DNA of 64,000 nucleotides. It comes from Fasciolopsis buskii. Its lineage: Eukaryota > Platyhelminthes > Trematoda > Plagiorchiida > Fasciolidae. Position numbers and translations under genes: made by a program. The DNA lies in contig LUCM01008127.1 in the NCBI GenBank assembly GCA_008360955.1, positions 90,264 to 154,263 of the forward strand. The letters are read 5' to 3'. This document shows, in pieces, positions 37,904 to 50,402 of the stretch (position 1 is the first letter of the stretch; every line of letters begins with the position of its first letter). Under the pieces are notes generated by a model. It saw only the letters and a list, made by a program, of their open reading frames with translations, was not told where the DNA came from and searched no databases.

Positions 37904-38305
37904 GTAAGTATTTGACATGTGCCTAGTGACTGTCATCATTTGAATTGATTTTTTGCCGAAATAATCATGTACTTCACTTGTTTAGAAGACCATTCCGCAA
38001 CTAGTGACTAAATGATTCATTATTTAAGTGAAGCGATGTAGATTTTAGGCTAAAAACTAATTTTGGCGATGAAGGTGAAGAAAAGTGAAATAAACCGCTA
38101 TGAGCCAGCGAGGATGAATGAATACGGAAAAGTAGACGTGGTTCCGAAAATGAGCTCATAATTCAGGTTGCAAAATCCACGGTGCTTAGATTTGAATGCA
38201 TTTATTATGCATACACTGAGTAGGCCTACCTGGCGAGAGAAAATTATCGATCATAGACTACTGAGGGACTTCTGTTTTCTTATCTAAATATTACTTCCAC
38301 CGAAG

Positions 38306-38324
38306 ATATATATATATGCATATG
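38306..38324 (+). repeat. TA-rich microsatellite (intron 3)
   Basis: A run of alternating AT ending in TGCATATG. Confidence 0.8.
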
Positions 38325-39164
38325 TTTTCCAGGTATGCCAGTATGAGGATATATGGGCAGTGTAGCACTGGCCAAGCATTCCTAAGAAATATTGTGCATT
38401 TATCCGGACATTATATATTTATTTATTTATTCACACCTGCCTCGCTTCAGTTTGTGTCCCAAAGAATATGCAGTACAAGTGAGGAGAACAAAGTGAACGG
38501 ATGCAATGCGAAGATGAAGAAAAAGCCAACGGTTTCCAACGAGACAGATTAAACAAATGGAAGGTTATATGCGACGAAATGCATTCCATTATAGCTCATT
38601 GAGTCAATTCTCGCTACTGATTCTAGATAGCACCAGCACAAAAACAGCGGACAAATCAATGTGATCTCCATTCATGACCCTAATAAAGGAAATTCAGCTG
38701 ACGAGGAACGAGCGCTTTTAAATCTTGGTGGATTATGTTGCACATCTTTAGTCTTATCAATCAGATTCCGAGATCTAAGAGAAGATCGTGTTTTCCAAAT
38801 TGAACGTTTTTCATTCTCTGGTTCACCAAAACTACTTCAGCATAACGCATTAGCAATTAAACGGGATAAGCGCCAATATCTGTCAGTCTGCTATGAAGTA
38901 AATCAAATTTGCATAGTGAAGAATGACTTCACAGAATTTTAGCTAAAGAAATTCGGCCAATAGATTTTGAACCCAGTATTCATACCAAGGGATATAAATA
39001 TCCAGAGGTGTGTACTAAAACTTTGTAGAAGATTCAGAGAGAAAGAAATTCTTACAATTATTCTGAAGAGCATGAAGCCACCCAAAGCCGCATATGGGTT
39101 TTCCCTTACTTTTTTCGGGATGTTGACGGACTCTGTGCAAGCAAACCCCGGTTATTCGGAGCAT

Positions 39165-39265
39165 GTGATGGTCAGCAGTTCAAGATCACGACATTTAGAC
39201 TCGAAAGTCTCGTGTTCGATTCCTCCCATTGGTAGTAAACTTCCTCACCTGGTAGTCCTACTTTA
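39165..39265 (+). repeat. tRNA-like repeat head, inside intron 3
   Basis: An A-box-like GGTCAGCAGTTCA (39170-39182) is followed after about 30 bases by GTGTTCGATTCC (39212-39223), a near-consensus B box. A small hairpin AGACT-CGAA-AGTCT lies between them. No acceptor-stem pairing is clear, so a repeat is more likely than a tRNA gene. Confidence 0.4.
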
Positions 39266-39588
39266 GCCACAGCATCGTCCCTGAAACATTGCTCAGCTTG
39301 TCCTTTCAGATTTTGGCATAACTTACAGTGGTGATGGCTTAGCACATAAAAGAGTAACAAAAGAGCGCTCAGCAAACTTCATTTCATAAATTCGAAAACA
39401 TAAGCTAAAAATTCACTGAACCTTTGTTAAAGAACACTGAAATTTCAGTCAATGTAACATTAAGTTTCCATACAAAATATAAGCCTCTGTATATTATATT
39501 CATACTCACAGTGACCTCACATGTTCCCTTAATGCTAATTGTATAAAATCCAGTTTAATGCGCAGTTTGAGCTCAAAAGAAAATTGTT

Positions 39589-39607
39589 TATATATATATA
39601 TATATGC
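39589..39607 (+). repeat. TA-rich microsatellite (intron 3)
   Basis: A run of alternating TA ending in TGCATAAA, about 140 bases before exon 4. Confidence 0.85.
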
Positions 39608-39748
39608 ATAAAATCTGCCGGTGAAATAAGAGAAGTGTTGTTTTGGACACAAAAAGCCAACAGTTGCAATGGCCTTGTTTAGCGCGTTTTACTTGGACGT
39701 AGTTGATTTGTCTTTTGATAAACATGATTGTCTTCATTCATTTAAAAG

Positions 39749-40150
39749 GCATCGGTTATGGATTGATTTATTTACCCGCGGCCACAATTGTGACGGCTTG
39801 GTTTGTAAAAAAACGGGCTACCGTGACCGGTATCATTATGGCTGGTAGTGGGATCGGAGTGGCAGTCTACTCCCTAACGTTGCCACATCTGATATCCGTA
39901 TTCACTTGGCGGGGTTGTATCATTCTCTTGGCCGCGATCAACTTGCATTGTGCTGTGGCTGGTGCCCTGTTTCGACCACTGACTCACTACACATTGAGCA
40001 AGCCTTCGGCGGTAGGTGCAGGGGATGCCGACGTAGCTCAGGCAGAAACGAACGCTTTTGGTTCTGTACTATCATGTGATCGTGGGAGCAGACGGTCCTC
40101 GATTGTGCAGTATGGTGTCAATGTCAATCAGGATGCACACATCAAGGTTG
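39749..40150 (+). CDS. SLC16-like gene exon 4: helices 4-6 and first part of the long central loop
   Basis: The acceptor is TTTAAAAG. The exon encodes the rest of helix 4 (IGYGLIYLPAATIVTAW), the SLC16 helix 5 signature WFVKKRATVTGIIMAGSG, helix 5, helix 6 (CIILLAAINLHCAVAGALF), and then about 60 polar residues of the central loop. That tail contains SRRSSIVQYG (codons near 40087-40113), a basophilic kinase-like site. The frame into exon 5 requires the donor after 40150 (TTG|GTACCC, phase 1). A second donor four bases upstream (AAG|GTTGGT, after 40146) would enter exon 5 at a stop. Confidence 0.94.
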
Positions 40151-43100
40151 GTACCCGTTTGAATGGCTATGCATTGCCGTTTGTCTCTTACGTCTGCCAT
40201 CAGTCCGAAACTTAGTCACCTAACTGCTATCCTTAATAAAGCAGCATGTACTACCGCTCATTACTAACGTACTTTGGACCATCCACGTGGCTCTATGAGA
40301 TTATGTGGATTTTAGACCACCGCTGTTTCATCATTTCTGAGCATTCAGTGGCCGCTCTCATTAGCTTGAAACTAGCACGTTCAAAAACGTATCATTGTTT
40401 TCCTCGCACTCACTCAATTTGTTCATTGTAGCAAACATTTTGCCTTGCCTATAGTATAGTCAAGTATACATCGTTTGCATTTCATGAGTTGCCTATGGAT
40501 CAATCAAAAAATGATATTAAATCAAGAAACTTTAGCAGGCCTACATCTAAAATGAAATACTTTTCATTCGATAATGTTGCAAGTTGAATTTCACTGCCAG
40601 AACCGCGGAAGTGCCAACCAAACTAAATCAATGCATATATATATATATGCATGTTTACGTATACCACGCCGACTTGTAAACGTGCATGGTATCAAAGCAA
40701 CAGAAAGTAAATAAGAGTACGCAAACACTGTATGGCAGTTAAATAACGGTGCTAAACGTAAGGAGACATGAAACATGCAAAGCGTCTACTAAGATTAGCC
40801 AGGTAAGTAGGATTTTTTTCACCAGACATCCTGAACTGATGCCTGACCCGCTGTATTAAGAGCTGAAACAGCTCTGAAGTAACTAAGGTGAAATTCCTGG
40901 TCAGTCCTTAAAGATTCATTAATTAAATTTTGATGGGATCAAAGCCAATCCTTAACAGTAAGTCTGCTGTTGCCAAAGGCCATCTGCAATGACACTGGGA
41001 AGAAGACCACTAGATATTTTTTGAAACCTCAGGTGGTACCACTTTTTACTTCACGGTTGCTTTGTTTAACCTCATTCAGTTTTTCACTATCCATGTCAGC
41101 GCCGAGCCGAACGATGACATTACCCATGCCGTACCTAAGACCCTATCCGTTTTTTACCGTATTAATCACTTAGTGATTACGGATGACGTGGAATTTCAGC
41201 AGTTTTCTTCCATATTTATTTAAGTCTTGTCAGACGTACAAACTCGTGCTTTGAGCTGTTTCGTTATTTCCGAATAATTAGTCATCCAAAAGAACCTTAG
41301 GAAGTTCACCGAACGAGTAAGTCGTTTTTTCTATTTTGAATAACCGTTTGCAAATAAATGTAGAAAGGACTTGTTAGATAACTACTTGGATATTGAGGCT
41401 CCGCAGTTTTGTAGCACGTTTGAGAGGTCGCACCAGACTATTCGCCCTGGCAGTTTCAACAAGAACACAAGAACTTTGAGGTGAATAGTGGAATGACCAA
41501 GGTAAATATCAGGACTAAAGGACGTAAGAAGTGTATCGGAAAATTGATGTGCCATGTATTAATTTTTTATTGTGAATGATATAATGTTAATAACACAGCG
41601 TTGTTGGTAGATTTAAGTAATCCCGTTCAAGTGAGAATACTGACCACGGAATGCCTGTTCACCACATTCCATCTTTAGAGACTTGACTTGTCTCGGTGCG
41701 ATCTCTGCAGCGTTTCCGAAAGTTGAAGAGTTGTACTCTATCGTCAATTTGCTATTAAATCATCGTATGACGATCCTAAAAAGTAGCATGGAACGAGATT
41801 TTCATTTGGAGCAGTGGTGTCAATATCTACTTGCTGTACCGATAACCATAATTTCATTGACACAAATAATGTACACTAAATACACTTCAGTTGCAGGCAT
41901 CAAAACAAAAAACTAAAGGGCATGACTGAACCTAGAGATTCGAAATCATAAACGATTGTCGGACGTGAGCAGCCACTTTTGGACAATTCAAATGACACTT
42001 CAGTTTGATAGATGATTGTAGGCAAATTAATTTCTAGTCAACTGAACAACTTGTGATTGTCTCCTATGGAACGACAAGAAGAGGAAACTTGAAGTTCATC
42101 ACAAGGAAGAGCTACAAGAATGTTATCCGTCGTTAATGTTTATCTAAGCCAATTCACACCCCTTGAGAAACCAATGGGCATTCAAGTCTGATTTTATCAG
42201 TCGAAACTTATACAGTCAGCTGGCCTGAGAATTGGAGTTTGTGGTCTTTTTAACATCCTCCATGTTCCACCGGGATCCCTATTCCCGGAACGTTGTTTTG
42301 AATTTTCCATTCTGATTTTTTTATTCGTCACAAATTTACAGGAGCTAGCCCGAAAGTATGTGAAAGCTGATGAAACTAAGAAACATAGTACCGCAAATTT
42401 GTCCACTAAAGCGTCTCAAATCAGAGAAAAGCAGAAAGCAATCGAAGGACACAGGCGAAAGTCGACCACCTCGTGGGATGGTAAGCATTGCAGTCAAACA
42501 ACACACATTTTGTTGGCATTGGCCTAATGCAAACATAAATATATGATTTCGTACCCATTTTACGCATGTACCAATATGATAGTTGTCCTACTTAACCCAT
42601 ATATTTCATCATCCTTTTTATTTGCATATTCTAGGCCAGTTTATTTTGGACATACCATAGCGTTGATTCTTTTACACTGTACAGAGCCAACAACTCTAGA
42701 GGAGCAAGAGTCCGGGCTAAAGCCAATTTGCTGGAGAACAAATCAATTAAACACAAATTGCATAGCTCAGTTTGCCCAGTCGGGTTTCTAAATATCGTTT
42801 TAAAATCCAGTTTAATGTGATGCCCACCAGCAGAGTAGGAGACTGATGTAATCACGACAAGCTTGCAATGGATTTTCTCTGACGCTGATTCAGTATCTAT
42901 TAAATGTAAAACTAGCATATAGATGTCTTTCCTGTAAACGCCCAATCAGGAAGGTATACCAACCGCTCAGTAAAGTGCAGAGAAGCTGAAACAGTTATCG
43001 TCCTAACAAACATAATGATTGGTAGCCAGTTTGATTAGCTGGTTAGATGACGAAGGTGCCACGATGAAAAATTACTTATTTTCACACCAAGAGTCGATGC

Positions 43101-44643
43101 TATTTGATTTGCACACACTTTTTAGCGTTTTTTATCTGGTGGATTTTTCAAGGATTCGGGCTTGTTTGGGATTCAGAACCGTGATTAAGGATAATAAACC
43201 ACTTTGATTTTCAGTAGAATTCATGGTATTCATCTTGGTATGAAAACCACGTTGGATTGATGCACAGAAATCAGATTATCAAAAATCCAGTTTACACCAG
43301 GGAAAACGAAAACTACAGCATTTACAGAACAGCAGTGTGAAGTAGAAACAATGTTTCCAGTTGTCCATAACATTTCCTTTAACTTCTGATAAAAAGCGCT
43401 AGACAAAAAGTGGGATTTCTTTATCTCAAACTGAAATTACTGTGAGCTACTTTTGGTTGTTGTCTCGTAGCCCCACTCGTGATCGGTACCACAATTGTCC
43501 ACAACACTAGCTGCTTCAGACGCGTGTCCACTGGATTAGTCAATCTCGTTAATTCCATCTCAGAGGTTTACTCCCCATTGAGGTCAGTCTTCTGTTTCCT
43601 TAGCCAGCAAACAATCATTTTTGTGCATTAACTTTAGCTGATACCGGCTCTTCAGACGAGAAATGAATGAAGAATAAGGCATAAGCAAATAATAAAGTAA
43701 TGATTGAAAGGAACTTATGAGCGGAACATTTTGAATATCACTCCGCCGGTGTTCGAATTTTTTTATTTCTTTTTGCCATAAGACATTGTTTGTCGCCCAT
43801 CTACTAACAACTACTTGGCTTGAACTGTAGTAAGCATACAGAGAGTAAATTTATGGTTTGGGGAACAAATTTCCTCTCCACTTTAACCTACAACCGTTCA
43901 GTATCATCTCCAAAGACTTATCCGTCTCCATTTATAAATTCCTACCATTTGTTGAAAAGACTAGGAAGATACAAGTAGTAAAATATACCACAAACCTTCA
44001 GCGTTTCGTCAGCAACGGCTACTTTTCTGAGTTCCCTATCCCCGTGACAATTTTATTTATTAATTACCACTTTTTGAGACTATAATTAGTCCGTCATTTT
44101 TATATGTTCCTGGTAAATGTAACTAAGTGTACGAAGAAGACCTCTTTGGACAGATGAATGTATAAGGCGTTTATAACGTTTCCCTCTTTACACTAAGTCA
44201 ATCCATAGAGTTGACAAAGTGATCTTCCCAGCCCAACCAATGAATATAGCCGCGTTTGTGATGGCGAAAGGCAAAAGATTTTTTTATGTTTATTACCTTA
44301 AAACCTTTGTATTCGTGTTACCAGAGTTTGGCGCACAGACCTTTGCATAAGGAAGTCTGAACGCAAACGAATAAGCTTACATCTGACCAAGTCTTCTGAA
44401 TAAACAATGATGGGAATTTGGTATAGAGATGGCTATTAATAAAATTATGAGCCCTTTCTCGTAGGTAAAGATCACTTTGGAGTCATTCCTGACGTATCCG
44501 ATGGTGAACACTCAGTTCTGTCGTCTGTTCGATTATTACCTTCTAGATACAAAGAACTCCGAATTGGGAAACAAAACAATTGCAGAATGTTTCATACGTG
44601 AATTAAAACACTTTTATTTTATTTTATTTCAACTTTGTGTCAG
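40151..44643 (+). other. intron 4 (4.5 kb)
   Basis: GTACCC to TGTGTCAG. Contains the palindromic TA block and no recognisable gene. A short open run near 43470-43630 is unassigned. Confidence 0.85.
40631..40653 (+). repeat. palindromic TA microsatellite (intron 4)
   Basis: ATGCATATATATATATATGCAT is a perfect self-complementary block. Confidence 0.85.
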
Positions 44644-44936
44644 ACGTAGCAATCACTCATACGAATCAGCTTGTCCCCGTGCCCGAAGGAAAGCCATTAG
44701 CAAGCGGTGCATCCAAAGAACGTATGCCAATGCTCAGTGTGGAAGCTGTGAATCGCATTGTGGAAGATGTCCTAGTCAAACAAACCATAATGTCTGCCTC
44801 AAATTTAGCTATTCCTGATCGACCAGTACGCAAACAGTCGTCCATTTTTGGCAGTCAACGACTAACTCAGTCCACGGCTTCGCAACTCGGTCAGGTTTTT
44901 GTTCGGCCCACAGAAACTGCCGTGGTCTATGCTAAA
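44644..44936 (+). CDS. SLC16-like gene exon 5: central cytosolic loop
   Basis: The acceptor is TTTGTGTCAG and the donor AAA|GTGAGT. The exon enters in phase 1 (its AC completes an Asp codon) and leaves in phase 0, giving about 97 residues. The sequence is soluble and unlike a membrane segment: a stretch VEAVNRIVEDVLVKQ that could be helical, and RKQSSIFGSQRL (codons from 44829), a second basophilic kinase-like site. It lies between helices 6 and 7, on the cytosolic side by family topology. I recognise no known domain. Confidence 0.88.
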
Positions 44937-47574
44937 GTGAGTGTATAAAATGATACCCACTGAAAAATTCCTTCATTGCGTAAGAACCTACACAGTCTAC
45001 ATCTGAACTGTTGTTTTGGAGTAGTAAAAATAACAAAAACTGCAGCTGATCTTACACCGAACTCTGTTTTGCAACATTGGGAAACATCTGACATCTCCAT
45101 CCGTTAAGTCATGATAAAAACCCAATTTTCCCATGAGCATACCATTACAACAAGTTTGGGCGGAGCGGAAGACAAGAGTACTCGTTCCTTCGCGTAAAGC
45201 TGTTATGTGAGTTTCAGCTGGACAATAGAATATTTAGTGAAATTTCAACATGAAAGCACAAGGAACGTTTCATTCTCCCTAGTCCTCATTGTGTGCGGTG
45301 CCCAAATCGATACGGGTCTGTGCACAGTAAATAGGGAATGAACTGATCTCTCAGTATTTTTACTGATGTAGGCTATATTAGCACGAACATGGCACTGCAT
45401 TTTCTTCATGAGCCGCCATCGCCTTAGGAAGTCCATCATCATTTAGAGTTACCGTACACAACAGTGTTTTCAATCTGCGTCTAAGACACTCCCTTTGAGT
45501 AACCAAGCCGCCCGCAGTGTAGAAAGAGCAACATGGGGAACAGGCCTGGTGAAGTCAGTCCTTAAGTATAGTGGTGACCACTGCGTCGAGCTATCTGATT
45601 GTGATACCGCCACTAGATCTTGCTACTTTGGTATGGAACAAAGAATAGTGGAACGGTCAAGAACGTTATGCATAGACATCAATTTGGAATTGAATACTTT
45701 ACATCAAATGGTAGAAAATGACCGGCCAAAATATTTTTTGAAGGGTATCTTCTTTTCATTGTATTCCTCGTATGTCTACATTCACTACATTTTTCTGGCC
45801 AGCCGAAGCATTCAATCCATGTTTTTACTGATGAACTTCGTCCAGCATTCAGAATCGGCAGACTTGCGAAAAGTGTTTGCGTGTTACGGGTTTCTGTTAT
45901 TTTTCCTTGTAAATTGTTGGTTCATCAAAAATATCATTGGGGATGCTACTTATCGTCCTTATACATGTTGAACGATGTCTGTGTGTATAAGAGTACGTCA
46001 GCCACTCGGTTCCCCTCTGTCCGATTAATTATTATTTATTTGATTTCCGTCCAAAAGTTTATCAGTTCGAGTTCGGCTTATTTGGAGTTGAATGTTGAAT
46101 TGCCTGCGGAAACTAAGTTACACGTTTTATGACGAATGAGCCCCTGCTCCTGCGGGCCGAATATTTGCCTCCTTTTTTCTAATTAAATAATGATGCTTCT
46201 GTTCAAAGTTTGTCAACTAATGATCAAGCGACCTTAAGTTTAACTTTGTTTTTGCTAACAATCTCAGGAGTAGTCAAACAAATCAAAAGCTTCGAAAAAC
46301 AACTACCTCGTCATAACTTGGTTCGGTGACATGTACATACTGAACACTTAGATTTAATGGTACTATTGGCTCACTGCAACCCCACAGATCACAAAATTTC
46401 ACTGTCCGTCAATGACAAGAGCTTTCATGCCACACTAGCGACCAGGAGCGGAATTGGAGCCGTCTTTACCAAACATGCATTTATCATCAAGTGCACGATG
46501 AGTCCACAAGCGATGGAAGGAGGCACTGCTTTTTAGTTAGTCTGTCTGTATGCACTCAATGCCATGAGCGCGGGCATCAGAATATCATCAAACTGGCGAC
46601 TGGGCAGCCCACAAAATAGAGAATATTTATGCATGCTTTAAAAACAGATGGGAAATGCGCAAGATCTTAGTGAAATGTTGAACTCATATTCACTAAGTCA
46701 TTTTTTGACTGAACTTTCAAGAACATCCGCTGGATGACCCGTTCAGTTTACGGTTGTACTGACTTTTCATGATGGAATAGGGCTGTTGGTATAACGTAGT
46801 GAAAGATAAACTCACCCGAACTCTTCTCTGCAGATTACATAAGCAAATATCATTACTTCTACAAATAACTCAGTGTTTGAAAATCCGACAGCATCCATGG
46901 TTCCAAAATATACGTAGTAGCTCATTGTGAGTCTACGTATGAATAAACTATCTTGTGTTACTTTGTAATTCTCGTAAGGTCGAATTTGCGAGTTTTAAGT
47001 GTTCATCTTAAAATATACCAACTGGACTTTTTAAATTGGATCGTTCGATAACATAATTGCACGTACATGATTTTCAGGGTGAAATGAGGTTTCCTGTATA
47101 GTTCTAATGGGCGTAAGAACCCTTTGTAATAACAGTTCGTTAATGTAAGTAATTCGTACAAAGGGCACGAGTTCCTTGTCTCCACTGAGAGTCAGGAAGC
47201 GGCCGGCAAAATCAATCCAGAAAACTTTTCAAATGAATGCTCGGATAATTTGTCTTCTTCAGCATAATCTATGATGGCTTGAAAAACACACCACGGACCT
47301 GAAATTCACTGAGAAAATAAAATAAAGTAGACGCATTCAACCTTTATATGTAATCAGCAACAGAATGGTGGCACCGAAAATGCGTTCATTTGAATCTTTT
47401 TAAAGGACAGTTTAACTTCAGATCAACTGGATCAGTATTTCGAACGCATTCCCTGACTGTGTTTCACTCTTCCGGAGTTATAGTAATAAGTCCATTTATT
47501 GATTTTCTCAATATTCAGTTGATTCTTCATTCTCTGCCGTATCAACGGGCAAATTTTATTCTTTCACCTTGCAG
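44937..47574 (+). other. intron 5 (2.6 kb)
   Basis: GTGAGT to CTTGCAG. A 158-codon open frame (45495-45971) begins with TTG, has no recognised domain, and is read as chance. Confidence 0.85.
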
Positions 47575-47760
47575 CCTGACAACATGGGGAGCACATCGTA
47601 CTTTGCTTCGGCCATCTCACTAAAAACCGGTTTTGAAATTCCCGTGCTGAATGACGAAAATGTCAAAGTTGCCATTATGAATGAGTTGCGCAAAGAACTT
47701 GCCCGTCCAGTGCACAAGAAAGATTTGTTCCTCAGCGGCAGTCTTATTCACATTAACGAA
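47575..47760 (+). CDS. SLC16-like gene exon 6: central loop, phase-symmetric exon
   Basis: The acceptor is TTTCACCTTGCAG and the donor GAA|GTAAGC. The exon is exactly 62 codons, in phase 0 at both ends. It encodes PDNMGSTSYFASAIS, a polar middle with NDENVKVAIMNELRKELA, which looks amphipathic, and DLFLSGSLIHINE. It belongs to the central loop. Because length and phases are neutral, skipping it would shorten the loop without shifting frame. No homologous domain is recognised, and the frame continuity with exons 5 and 7 is the main support. Confidence 0.88.
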
Positions 47761-50230
47761 GTAAGCAAGGCCGTTGAAAATTTTTACAGCTTTTATAATA
47801 TTCCAAACATTAGAACGAAGATTCACGCAATCATTATAATCAAATGTACTCTCACCTGCCCGAGCGGAACTCAAAACCCTGCCACTTTTGGCCTAACAGT
47901 CACTGATATTTTTCTACGTCCGTTGAAATAATTAGTTTTCGTGAAAAGCCACGAAACTATGAAATATTGACAGATGGTTACCAGCAGGTTTCAATAGTTT
48001 GGTTTCTGTACAAATCCGTGCATTTACCATCCCACTAGCCATGATATCTGGCTCCCGAACCCACATCCAGGTTTTTCAAACTTAATTTCGCAATAATTTG
48101 GTGTCAATATTTTGTTTTCTACAGCTTACAACTGTTATTCCAGAACTGCTAAATATCTTTAAAATAACGATCTTTTATTCGAATATGATGAATGTTTCTG
48201 TACCAAAAATAGAACCAAACAAATTTACAAATTCCTCTAATTGGCATCTATTGCATTTCGGATGCTCCCATCAGTAAGCCTATGGAGTAGCAAACTCGCC
48301 GAAGAATTTTTATTCAGTTTACTTGATTCTGTCATTACGAATCCAAACCGTACAACGATTTGGTGTGGATTAACAAACCTCTGAGGCAGAGCAGAGCAGA
48401 AATGGCAAAGGATAGTGCATCCTTTCGCTTGCCCGTGATGGATACATTCCAGTCCCTCGATTTTCATGTTCTTTTCCATGATATTATCATGGCCGCTGTC
48501 ATGACTTAGACTTCGATTAGTCTTAACCGGAGTATTAATCGGGCGTACCAGATATGATAGCTTTCTCTCCTTAGGAATCTACAGGATGTAAGATGAAGAT
48601 AATCAGGAAATAAACCTTATTTGTTTGAACACTTCAAATCTCCGTTTTTTGGTTCATCCTAAAGTAGAAGTCCACGTCAATTTCCCCATGATTTTGACGG
48701 CCACTGTAAGTATGTTTAGGATGCACTATGCATCATTTAAGCGCAATATATTGTTTTAAGATTGGACTGACCATAAATCGAAACTTTCTATTGAAGAGGA
48801 CAATTTAGTCGAAGTAAACTGCCTTTGTTAATTGGCTAGTTATATCACATCAGATGGTCCCATATCGGACAAACTTTATTCGCTTACACGAAACAGTTGA
48901 CTGACTTCTACAGGGTTCACATATCCGTGGTGTGAATGTGTCATTCACATATTGATTGGAGGTCGAGTTTACATTGCAGCGGTAACGTTGGTTCTACTAT
49001 GAAGCTCGAAAACTGGACCAAAAGATACGCGGAAACTGTCAATGACTCACCACCGGTATCTTCACCTTACTAATAGAAAGTGGTAGAAAACTCTTTAGTA
49101 ATCTTAATATTGGGCATACGGTGTTGGGTCACATAGCTCAGTCGTCAGAAGAGGCGTTGCACTCGAATGCTTTAAGTTGATCGAGATATCTTTTAGGAGT
49201 ATCTATAGGTCCACCCTGTTGATATTTTCTGTTCTTCGAGGTAGGCAATAACCAAAAGGTCGGATAAGATTGGCAGTCAGTGACACAGTGAAAAAACATG
49301 AAAACCCTGCCCATTGGACTGCCTCAAGTAGGTCGAATGAGAATAAAAGGTTGCAGTTCACAAGATTATTCCAAACGATCGTTGGAGAGGTCAGATGAAA
49401 CAATTAAATGCCACATGTGGTTGCGTCTTTGCATCCTAAAAGGGTTCCTGTTTTTGTGGTTGTTTTTCCTTATCATATTAAAATGTTTCTATTACTGTTA
49501 TTAACTTCAGTGAGATAGGATCCAAAACAAGAGCATGTTAATGTACTATAACAGCTGAATCTATAATTTGGAATTGTTTTTCTGAAAACAACAATCCGGT
49601 GGGTGAATCCTAACCAGCAATACGAGTCACAAAGAACCCGTCGGTTCTTATTGAACAAGTGAATTTGAAGGCCTGCATTTCGTTGTCACTTTTTGTCGCT
49701 GTGTCGGGTTTCGATGAGATAATTTGAAGCTAGTTTATATTCCAGTTCTTTAGGCATTCCGTCTAAGCAGTGTTCTCCCACATCTCCCAGTACGGTCCAG
49801 TATGACTGAGTCACCCGATCTGTTGTTTTTTGCCTACGGTTATTTTGTCATTAACGTTTTACTTGATACCTATTTGTCAACTATAATCTAATGGGTCGTG
49901 ACCAGCGGTTGACAATCAACAACAAGATATTTGAAGAAAAAATACCACTGCTTTATTAGCCTACCATACATTGCTTATCATTTGATACGATAAGTACAGC
50001 TTGGATTTATGGCCGGAGATCCAAACAGAGCATCCTTCACAGTTTGCCTGTTTTCCCGATGCAATGTGTATGCTCACTTTGGCCTTTCTCTATGAAAAAT
50101 CATCGAAATCATTAATCTTACCACAAGAAGAGAAACGACCAATCTCCACCCGCTTCAATGGAATGGAATAATATGTCCAGACAGTGCACTGTTCCCAGTT
50201 TCAATTCAGTCATACTTTTCAACTTTTCAG
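47761..50230 (+). other. intron 6 (2.5 kb)
   Basis: GTAAGC to CTTTTCAG. A weak tRNA-like patch (TAGCTCAGTCGTC near 49134) may be a repeat relic; otherwise nothing is seen. Confidence 0.85.
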
Positions 50231-50402
50231 TATATCTCCAATCCGGATGTCCATCAGTACATTCGCACGGTTACGGCTCCGGCCGATGAGATACACACGC
50301 GAAATCCGTTCTTGTCAATGATAAAAAATTTATTCGGTGTCGAAATTCTGAAAAGCCCAACCTTCCTGTTATTGACAACCTCCAGTATTGTGACAATGAT
50401 TG
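50231..50402 (+). CDS. SLC16-like gene exon 7: end of central loop and helix 7
   Basis: The acceptor is CAACTTTTCAG and the donor G|GTGAGT; the exon enters in phase 0 and leaves in phase 1. It encodes the end of the loop (YISNPDVHQYI through NPFLSMIKNLFGVEILK), where a segment of the pattern 'LF...xLxSPTF' precedes helix 7 as it does in other SLC16 carriers, and then helix 7 itself (FLLLTTSSIVTMIG). The two halves of the transporter meet here. Confidence 0.93.

Larger units (their letters stand above)
37904..39748 (+). other. intron 3 (1.8 kb)
   Basis: GTAAGT to TTTAAAAG. It holds two TA tracts, a tRNA-like repeat head at 39.2 kb, and a 93-codon open stretch (38661-38942) with no recognised function. 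Confidence 0.85.

Noticed and set aside
38661..38942. 93-codon open frame in intron 3
   Set aside because: It has no splice borders in phase with the transporter and no family resemblance.
44477..44818. Open frame overlapping exon 5 in another frame
   Set aside because: It is a shadow of the real exon, whose frame is fixed by exons 4 and 6.
45495..45971. 158-codon open frame in intron 5
   Set aside because: It begins with TTG, has no recognised domain, and lies inside a well-supported intron. A frame of this length is expected occasionally by chance in 64 kb.
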